Origin: Nephrocerus scutellatus
Taxonomy: Eukaryota; Arthropoda; Insecta; Diptera; Pipunculidae
NCBI GenBank assembly: GCA_947095585.1
Contig: OX352761.1
Coordinates: forward strand, 140,584,277 to 140,648,276
DNA length: 64,000 bases
Direction: 5' to 3'
Positions 1 to 10,300 of this stretch are shown in pieces. The stretch's first letter is position 1. Every line of letters begins with the position of its first letter. Made by a program: the position numbers and the translations under genes. The notes under the pieces are model-generated. The model did no database searches, was not told where the DNA came from, and saw only the letters and a list, made by a program, of their open reading frames with translations.

Positions 1-1138
1 ATAAAAAAAAAAAAAATAGAGACTGCACTCCAATACATTGCAAAAAATTATGTTGTGTTTAGATCTGCCTTGGCAACCAGACTGTTGCTCGAAAGAGTCA
101 CTGGTCTCAGCTTGGTCTTTTGGCTTTCCTGTGTCTTCAGCGTTATGCACATTGAGCTGCCTGTTGTTCCCGGTTGTTTCCCTGAAACTGGAAATATTTT
201 TGTTTTCTTCTCAATAAAACACTTTTTCTCCAAATCTTCAGTTTTACACAATTCGTATTTATTTTAGCGGCTATGGTTTTTTTGTTTCCGCATATTTACA
301 TAGAATGAAAGTCCTTCGTACATTATACAGACATAAATACGAGTACCAATCGGATGAGAGCAATGAATTGTTGTAAAGTACATTTACGACTTTTCAATTT
401 ATTGTTTGTTCACAATGTAATTGCTATGGTTGTTCATAACTTAATACTAACTATCCCACAAATGAATTTCCATAAATTCATAAATTGACAACTTATAGAT
501 AGTTTTATACAAAATATGTATTTAGACGTATGGTAAAAAAATATACATAGATACACACTAAAACCCTTACAGACAAAATGAAATTTATTTGAGAAAACCT
601 CGGGGCCCACAAATTAAAATTTGCAATAATTCTTAATCAATAATTAATCAATCACAGTCCTTACGACACACACACGCACATACACATTATAGTTATTAGT
701 TAATAATTAATAATCGTAAATTGATTGTTCGCTTTTGTTGTACGGACAGGGACACACTGTCAATTTTTTTTCTTCTTCTAAAATAATAAAATAATTCCTA
801 AATTAATAAAGAAGTGTGTGTATGTACATTATAACGTAAGAAAAAACGATAAACTCTTTTGCTGAATTACGTCGGTTGGCTACTTAACCCTTAGTGGACT
901 ATGCGCTAAATAAAAATTACGTTATATACTAAGTAAAAATTACACCTCGCGCATGTGGAGTGCGCCAATGCACGAAATAAATTAAGATTTGTTCCTTTCG
1001 TCTTAGAAAGCAAGAAGATTGTCGAGGAACAAAGCAAGAGGAGAAGGAATTTGAATTTTTTGGTCCTTCTCGCTTGAAGTGAACGGAAGGAACTTAGAGA
1101 AGAAGTTGGTACCTAAATCAGAATTGAATTTAAGTTTG
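1..1138. other. ABCH 3' UTR and downstream flank
   Basis: AT-rich sequence with CA-rich patches (near 665-690) and no convincing gene. A 70-codon open stretch on the minus strand (about 266-48) has fairly coding-like codons but no start, splice support or recognised family; it could be an exon end or chance. Confidence 0.4.
584..589 (-). promoter_or_regulatory. Candidate poly(A) signal of the ABCH gene
   Basis: AATAAA on the minus strand, about 550 nt past the stop codon and the first canonical hexamer I see downstream. The 3' UTR would then end near 560-570. Not verifiable without transcript data. Confidence 0.3.
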
Positions 1139-1313
1139 TTATCCTCGTTTCGATCGCAAGGCAACCAATGTCAGCACTAAGAACAACACAATCCACCCCA
1201 GGGTGCTGAGGAAGCCAAAGTAAACGGTGTCCTCGGTTATCTCCCAGCCGCGAGTGAGTATCGATCGCAGAGATGATGTGGCCAGCGTCAATGGTAGTGC
1301 CAGCGAGATGTAC
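1139..1313 (-). CDS. ABCH coding exon 11 (TM6, stop)
   Basis: Encodes YISLALPLTLATSSLRSILT, then TM6 (YFGFLSTLGWIVLFLVLTLV) and a short basic tail ALRSKRG, with TAA at 1141-1139. Acceptor CTGCAG before 1313. The tail is the usual length for the family and the stop is unambiguous. Confidence 0.93.
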
Positions 1314-4300
1314 CTGCAGTGGAAAGTGGTGGTATTTGGTAAACTCTTAGTGGGGGTAAAGTGAATAAACCTAAAATGAATTACCTTAGAACAACCGGCA
1401 TTCCCTCGATTGGCCAGATAACGCCTGACAACAGTAGCGTCGGGTAGAACGAGCCAAGTGCCAACTGAATGGCATTCCTTTCGAGCTCACAAACAGCAGA
1501 GATGAAGAATCCAAAACACATGCCGCACATTCCCTGCAACAGAGTGATGACGACAACCCAGGCGAGGCTCCCATTGTTCGTGACGCCGAATACCACCAAC
1601 ATGAAGATTAGCACAAGTGTAGTTTGCCCGCACATCACTACAAATTGAGTGACCACGTGCGATAAAAGAATCTCACCAGGTGAAACGCCAGCGACCCATG
1701 AACGGTCAAGAAGACCCTACATTGGAATGGGAAGCGCAGAAGACAGCTTTAGCACAAACCAATAACAAAAGAAATCGCACAATCGCACTTGCGCACGTTA
1801 CTCACCTCAGTGCGTTCGACGATCAACGCCGATGACGTCAGAGCGACGGCCAAAAAGAAAACAATTCTGTTTGAATGAATTAACAATAAATGATTGATTA
1901 ATTAATTAATTCGACAAATTCGAATCATGAGCCGAAACTCATTATCATAACAATAAGAGAAGATAATTATGAGTTGCGAGCGAGCGTACTTACGTCAAGA
2001 TCACTCCCGGCGCAACGAAATCGGTAAACGATGGATTCATTGTCCCGTATATGGGCTCCTTGAATTGAATTGGCACATCGCCGAGCTTAGGATTGTTGCC
2101 ACACTGCTCGAGCAGTCCCATTGCGAAGTCACGGTACGCCAGCTGAAGGTCACGATTGAGCATTACGCCAATTTGTTGATTGGACATGTCGAGCCAGACT
2201 TTGATTTCAGATTGATCGATGGTTTCGTCATCAGAGTCGCGGCCTAAACGATTTATCAAACGAATAAGTGATTTTTTTAATACAACAGAAAAAGGGCTTA
2301 GCCCAACTTATTGCCGTGACGTAAGTCATTCAGGGAGTCATCCCTTGGCTCTATCTAAAAAAAAAAAAAAAAAAACGAAAACAACGAGAACAACAAAACA
2401 GCTCGATCTTACCCAATGCAGCTCTCGCAGTGAAGGCATCCGTGAAATTTTCGGTAATGTAGATAGCACCCCATGCCGTCCCTGATCGCACTGCATCCGT
2501 CGCATCTTCCACATTCGTGTGATATATTTTTATTACGCTATGATTCAAATGGCTCAAATAACGGCAACCGAGATTCGAGAAGTGGCAACCATCGTCCCAG
2601 AAGCAGGTTTCCTGCGATTACATGTTACATGTCAAGCTAAATACGATTAAACGATTAGATTGACGCCTCGCAACTTACTGTGTTGTTCATTTCTCCATTG
2701 ACAATCGCCAGATTAAGTCCTTGCGGATCACGTCCAATGGCCAAGCAGAAGAGGATCACTTGCATCACTGGCAGGGCAAAGATGAACAACATAACGCCAA
2801 CATTACGCCACATTCGCAGGAAGTTCTTTACGAGCAAAGCCTTGATTTTTCCCTTTGATGTCACCTGCAGAGAATACGCGATAGTGTGAGTTTGCTTTCG
2901 TGTTTATGGAACAATCAGAACCCGCCCTCATAGCTCCCAATCCAATAGCTGATAAGAGCAGCTTTGGCAGCGGTACAACATTGGGTTCTGATCGTCTGAA
3001 TTTTACGCCATTGTTAAAAGGACTAAACTCACGTTACACAAATCGCCATAACAGTCGGTGCAGCTTTCTTCGTCATTGACACTCTGTTGTTTCTTCGACG
3101 GTGGCGGGTGACTGTATGGCTCTTGGTTTAGCTGCGTAGGCGTACAATACGGAAATTAAAATAATTGTTTCATGAAGAATAGAAAAATATTAAAAAAAAC
3201 CTTAACATGATTTCTCAACAAACAACAAAATTTCCATACACTGAACCAACACAATTCTACTACAAACCGTATAAATCGATCCATTTGTGTCGTTGATCAA
3301 AACTTCTTTGCTCTGATGGAAGTTGAGACCAACCACGCCGCCATCTTGACTCGAGCTTGGTATATCCTTTTTACTGCCGAATGCCATGGCATGTAACGAG
3401 ATATTATTACTGTAAATGAGTAGTTGTACAATAATTGATGGTGAATGAAGAAAAGAAAAAAAAATAAATGCATGCAGGAAATCAAAAGTAGTAGCAACTA
3501 CAACAACAAAATGAAACTCAAAGTGTCAAAAGTACCTGAAATTAACTTCAGATACATCTCCTTTTTGGCTTTGAATACGGGATAATTTTAAAAACACTTC
3601 CTCCAGGTTAATGCATTTGTATATTGATAAAAGGACGCCTGGTGATTCTTCGGCAAGAAGATTGCCAGAACGCATAAGACCAATCTGTAAGTGAGCAAAG
3701 AAAATGGACGGAAAACATCGTAAGTGGTCAGGATTAGGGCCAAAAAACAAGCATTTAACACTTCAGTATGAAATAAATTAAATAATTGTGAAAGTATGGG
3801 AGGTTGAATAGCCAAAATGATGACGATGGTGCTTTAACTGTAGATATTCTACCAAACAATGCAGTGATTACTCAATTGTGTAGGTACGAGTAGGTTGTAT
3901 TTTTCCAGTAGATTGATACATTTTTAGTTTTGAGTAAAAAGGACAAAGGAATTTTTTTCAGTGTGTGTTTGTTTGACTGTTTGTTCACTCGTATATCTCG
4001 ACTTCTACCTGTTAATATTTGATGGGACTTGTTTTAAAATAAACAATTCGCATAATTTTGAGATTTTGTTTTCCATAGGGATAGTTTGGGGGAAAACATA
4101 TTATTTCGAATAGTAGTGTAGCCATGGAAGTATAAAAGGAACATGGCGTTGCCCGATCGATAATGGAATACGAGCAATTAGAATTAAGCTCCTGCATACT
4201 CTTATGTAGTTCTAAATAAGAAATGTTCTGTTCTTTGCTAGATATTTCTGTACATAAGAATGGAAGTCTCTGGAAACTTTTCAATAAATATAGGTGATCG

Positions 4301-7300
4301 TACCCAACACAAAAGTCTCAATAACAATGGGTAAGAGTCCTACAGTCTTCCAAGCGGAACTCCATGCCATTAAGGTCTGCGCTAGGATAAACCTAAGTAA
4401 GGCGGTATTATAGGCGCTACGATTTATATCTTTTCAGATTGTCAGGCAGCACTTAAAGCGCTATCGTCCAGCATCTTCTTTATTTCCTTTACTCCGCAGG
4501 GGAGCATAGAGCTTCTACAAACGCCCGCCAACGAACTCGATTTATCGCCTGAGGTTTCAAGAGACGTCACTCGCTCCACTGGGATCTTGCTTCCTCTTCT
4601 ATTGTCCTTTTCCATGTCTTGCTAGGACGGCCAACTCGGCGGCTTCCTTGTGGATTCTAGTCGAGCGCTAGTTTCGTAATATCGTCCGCTGGCTTTCTCA
4701 AATTGTGGCCAATCCAACTCCATTTTCATCGGCTGATGGTGATCGTCCAGCATAATGGACTCTAAATCAGTTAGGGTAAAACTAGGTTGGGTCCCTGGTC
4801 ACCAGGGACATGCAGATGAACTAGGTAGGCCTGGTCCAGAATCTGAGTTCTTAGGACCGGAACCATACTGTGGTATTAGCTGGGTTGCCACCACAGCGAT
4901 GATAAATAATTGGGAAAGGAAACTTCGTGTGGACCACTGGGATAATACCCCGGGGCTTGGACAGTGCAAACGCTTCGTTGGATGAGATAAGGACAAAAAT
5001 TCATTCAGTGCAACCGGCTATGTCGCAGATAATGATATGCAGAACTCCTTCAGGGCGATGTCGAGTTTAGTACGCGAACACTGCACGCGCTATATCAAGG
5101 TATCTGGGAATCTTAAATCATTCCACCGTCGTTAAAAGAAGGCTTAATATTCAAATCCCCAAAGAAATTGATCTGCGAAATTGCGAGAGGAATTACTCTG
5201 TTGAACATTATAAGCAAAGTGATCTCTACAATAATAGCTAGGCGCTACATAATGCATTAGAGCCAATCCTGATGAATGAACAAGCAGAGTTTTGCTCAAA
5301 CCGTCCTGTACTGATGAAGTTTACACACTGCGTATAATCATTGAACAGTCAGTTGAGTATCGCTCTCCTCTGTATTTGGTCTTTGTATGTTTTGCTCGTG
5401 CTTTTGACAATGTGGCACGAAACATGATGTGGCTAATTATGGTGTTCCGGAAAAACTCATGACATCATGCCGTGTCATTCATAACGGCCATCTTGGCTCT
5501 ACTTTTAACATCTACTCGGGATTCAAACAAGGTTTCACCCTTTCTCCATTGCTCTTTATAATGGTCGTTTGAGAAAACCAGCAGGCGCTCGACTGTAATC
5601 CACAAGGAAGCCGCCGAGTTGGTCATCCTAGTAGGACATGGAAAAGGACAATAGAAGAGGAAGCAAGATCTCAGAGGACAGAGTGTCGTCTCTTGAAACC
5701 TCTGCCGGTTAATAGAGTTCGTTGGCGGGCACTTCTAGAAGCCCTATGCTCCTCAACCGAGTAAAAGAAGAAGGAAAAGAAGTGTCAATGAAGAGGGGGT
5801 GGAATTCTGACAAAAGTAGTTTGAAAAAAAATTCTTGAAATTGCAAATTTCCACTATACTAATTGGCTATTATGACACTGTCTCACTCACTCATGAACAA
5901 AGTGATTCTAAAACTGTGATGAATTATCATCAGTGTACTCAGTCAGTGCTTAACAAATATTTAACAAACACTTAAACCATAATGGCATCAACTTCTCTAA
6001 CTTTTCTTAATTGATTCTCGAATCTTTCATTCAGTTATTCCCAAACTTAAAATTGAGAAATATTTTCGTTTTGCGTAATTCGCGACAGATAACGCAAAAG
6101 AGTTTCCGAAACACATGTAAATCAAGACTGACTAGGTTAGGTTGGGTTAGTTTCGGTGACAATCAATTTTGGTTTGTTTTGAGGTTTTTACCCTTGGGAT
6201 GATTTTTTCTTCATTAAAATTAACTTTGCGCTATATACCTTATTCTCACATGGACTCCTACTCTTCTCAATAATTGCCCTATTCTGTCTTTACAGCAGCC
6301 AGTTAACAAACAGAGCAGCTGCAAGCTCCATTAAAAATTAGAAAAAATGATCCAAGAGTAAATAATAGCACATTACATTTGCAGCGTGAATTTAAAATTA
6401 CTCTCTGCATTTCTGTTTAACGTTGCATTCATGCTACCCAGTGTTAGGTATAATTTTACATTCCATTCGAAAACCGTTCACAACGAAGAGCCTGACACTT
6501 CGACAGATTGGTTTTGTTTTCGGGTCTGAAGCATGCAAGTGCAATCATCTTCTCATCAAATTTGGTTCTACAACTGGGGTCCGGTCCTGAGTTATTTTTC
6601 TACTTTTAGTTGGTTTGCAAGTCATTTTGTGGTTTATTCAAGGAAAGCAAAGATAGAGTTGCATTGCAGAAATACCAGAAAAACTGAAAGGTAGGCAGCC
6701 AGAAATCGGACTACGCCACTGATTTGTGTTTGGAGCTGCTAAACATTCGCACGGGAGCTTATAGATTCTCAGAATCGTTTCGTTTGCCAGCAATCTACCT
6801 TTAAATAACATATCAAGAAACAATTAGGAACCGAATGGTGTACTTCTTTAAATCGCGATTGATTTATTAACTTCTGGAGTAACCAAATAAGCATAAAACA
6901 CAACCATCGTAAAATCGTTACACTGTTAACGACTACGACTGCTTCATATCCTCGTTCATTCAGTTGCGTGTATATGTTTTGATTGCTTTGCTTTTGTAGC
7001 ATTCATTCGTTTGCATAATAAAAAAATTGGAAATTATTTCGTGTCTGAATTGGCTAATAATGAACGCAACAAAAACAAGGTAAAGCACTCGTACGAGCAG
7101 ATGATAGTAATTATTACCGCGATCGCAAAATTACAAAAATTTCAATGATATTCTGAACAAAGCAGCAACACGATACGATGATAGGAGTATCTATTATGCG
7201 AGGACAGCAGTCGTAAAGTGTGTGTATGTGTGCGCTATATGGAAAAACACTAAAACCTACTCCTATATTGACGTTAATCTTTGCTTTTCTTTACACTTCT

Positions 7301-10300
7301 GAGACCTACCGTATGCGCCTGCCTGGCTTCTTCGATGTAATGTGTCGTGATGATGACTGTCTTTTGGCCAGATTTCGTTATGTGTACCAAGTGATTCCAT
7401 ATGCTTTGCCGCAACAGTGGATCAACACCAACTGTCGGTTCATCAAGAATTAAGAGTTCAGGGTCATGCATAAGCGCGACAGCAAATGACACACGTCGCT
7501 GTTGGCCGCCGCTAAGATTTTTGACCAAACGTTTCTCCGACGGCAGATCCAAGAAGTTTAGCAAGAACTGTAGACGTTCGACGATTTCCGATGATTCCAT
7601 TCCGAAGATCCAGCCGAAGTACATCATAGTCTCGCGAATCGAGAACTCACCGTATAGGGCGATCTCCTGTGGCATATAACCGACACGTTTGCCGGGCACC
7701 CCAGAGCCACGTGTGCCCGGTTTGCCACCCAAAACGAAAATCTCACCCGCATCCATACGACGTCTACCAACGATGCAGGATAGGAGTGTCGTTTTGCCAC
7801 AGCCAGAAGCACCGAGAAGACCATAGCTACAAAGAAAAAAAAAGAAAAAGGCATTTGTGAGTCAAAATGGATTAGGTTTGTAAGATACTAAATAGAGGTA
7901 GAGGCTAAAAAAGATGTAGTTTATCGGTGTCTAGCCAGATATTGTTTCTGTTTAATTTCGTGCTAAACGCAGTACGCAACGCAACAACGACTATGATTAT
8001 GAATTTTGGCAAAAAGTGCCACAACAGCTCATGATAGATGTCTGCTAGTTATTCCATTTTATTTCATATCTACCAATGCCAACAAAGAGATACTAAATTC
8101 ATAAAAAGTGATGATGTGACACACACATACGTGTACACAATATCCATAATGCATGAGTATTATCATGCACTCGTATACCCACATTAAGAGCAAAAATATA
8201 ATTATTTGCACTTCATTGGCGAAGACAATGAATTTATTACATAAATAGACGAAGCGAACAAAAGTTGCCTAATTTTTTACGAGTTTTTAGCAATGCACAG
8301 CACACTGATGATCTTGAGCTGAAGTAACGCTTCCGTAGTTCAAGTTGAAACGTCCAAAATTCCACCTTGAATTTGGTTTGCTTTATACGAGTATGTGTGT
8401 ATTGTATGTATCGGTGTTAAAACAAGCCACTGACAATACCAACAATTTTTTTATATTGACACATTCGTCAAATGTTTATTAAATTTTCTACATTAACTTC
8501 GCGTCCGTCCGGATGTGTTTTTTGTGTTTATTTGTTTGTTTGTGTGCTTGCTAATTTGTCGCAAAATCTTATTTTTAATCCACTTCCTAAAACGCGATTT
8601 TATTCAAACTTTGCACACATGCATATTTCCGACGACAACACTTTCTGTAAAAATTTGAAGTAATCGGGAGCCAGAGCCGAGAGGCTCTCATATAATTCTT
8701 TTTAAAATTAGCACCATTTTATTCAAACTGTATACACATTCGTATCTCCGATTGGAGAATTTACATGAAAAATTCTAAGTTTCATGGGTTGTTTTCCCCC
8801 CTTTAAATATGGGATATTCTATTTTGCCTTCTATTCGCAGAATTGTTTGAAATCCGTCATAACATACAAACTACTCAGCTTACCGTCTAAAAATAATTGT
8901 ACTAATACATTCAAGTTAGTTTTATAACAAAAATATGTTTCCACCAGATTTATGATCACAACTCGCAGAGCCGACCCGGGGGCATTGAAAAGTGGGTCAA
9001 TGTTTTCTCATTTATGTGCCAATGAGACGAAAACACATTGTCGTTCTCACCTTTAGGGCTAACTCATCACTTGGAGTTCATGAATTAACCTGCATTTGTG
9101 CATCACCAAGTTTCCTGATGATGTATGCCTCGAACGCATCAACAAGTTTATAATTTACAACAAAAGGAAGAGTCTACATCCTATGAGTCACACTAGTTCC
9201 ATGTTCGTTGAACCTTTAGGAGGCACGTACAAGTGCAGCAACGTCAACGGAAAATGAGTTGTGTGTCCATTGTATACGCTGATTGAAGTCTGCCGATCGT
9301 AGACGAGACCTCGAGCGCATTTAGCATTCTCCTTCATCGCAACGCAAATTGCTCAAGTGTTTTTGAAAACAATAAACAATGACGTCTTCAAGTTGTTTCC
9401 TATTGAAAGATCACTTTGGTTCAGACAGACACGAGTATCTGCACTACGAAGTGTAATCAACTGATGGTCTTATTGGTCTATTGCTGGGGAATACAAGAGC
9501 TGCTTAATACATATTCCCATTCTGTTCGCATTCTCTGTGCATCTATAGACAGAGTTTATTGTCTTAAAGATGGGTATCTTTTTAAGAATTTTTAAGGGAC
9601 ATAAACGTTACTTAATAAAAACTAATAAGTAAGTAAAATTTATAATAATATATTAAAAGTTGGGTAAATAACTAATGAAAATCTGTATATAACATCATTT
9701 TTTCGGATGATAAGCTGATTACATAATATATTTAATTCTTTTTTTATAATAAACACACGCTCAAGGGGTTTGCACCCGTACATTGCTTAGCACAGCGTGT
9801 GCGTTCGGAAATTAAGGAGAAGAAATGGTGAATACAGTATATATAGTACATATATGAATAAATATATATTCGTGTTTCGATCTTGCACGTGCAACAGCAA
9901 GGTCGCTCGTTATCTTTTTTTATCTTTTGTTTTCTTTCTGACACTGATCATCTAATTAATTGCTATGACTGGACACATTTTTTAAATTTACCCAAAAGAA
10001 AACGCGTTTTTTAGCCGTAGAAAAATTACAAAATATACGTGACTAGGAATCCCCTAAGGAATAGAAAGCGTCCAAAATCGACCATGATAATTAAGAATTT
10101 CTGAAAAAGTCCAAAATCCCAGAATACAGAATAAATATATCTGAACATCGCATAACGAATATTACAAATACAAATTTATTTAGCATTAATCAGAAAAATG
10201 AGGCTGCTGATGTTTCAATATCTGTCCAGACAGGTTTCCACACTTGAAACGCGTTAGACATTTTCGTTTATCATTACCATTATTTTTTGCGTGTGCTTCA

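Larger units (their letters stand above)
3685..7309 (-). other. ABCH intron 2 with repeat insertions
   Basis: A 3.6-kb intron between exons 2 and 3 with consensus GT and AG ends. It contains a dispersed repeat (3950-4135), a LINE RNase H fragment split by a younger insertion (4320-5120) and a LINE RT/tail fragment (5330-5790), all lying antisense to the host gene. From 5800 to 7300 I see only AT-rich unique sequence and a short dispersed repeat near 6535-6600. Confidence 0.7.

Noticed and set aside
1969..2247. Plus-strand open frame of 92 codons
   Set aside because: Antisense shadow of ABCH exon 8.
7401..7679. Plus-strand open frame of 92 codons
   Set aside because: Exact shadow of ABCH exon 2 on the opposite strand.
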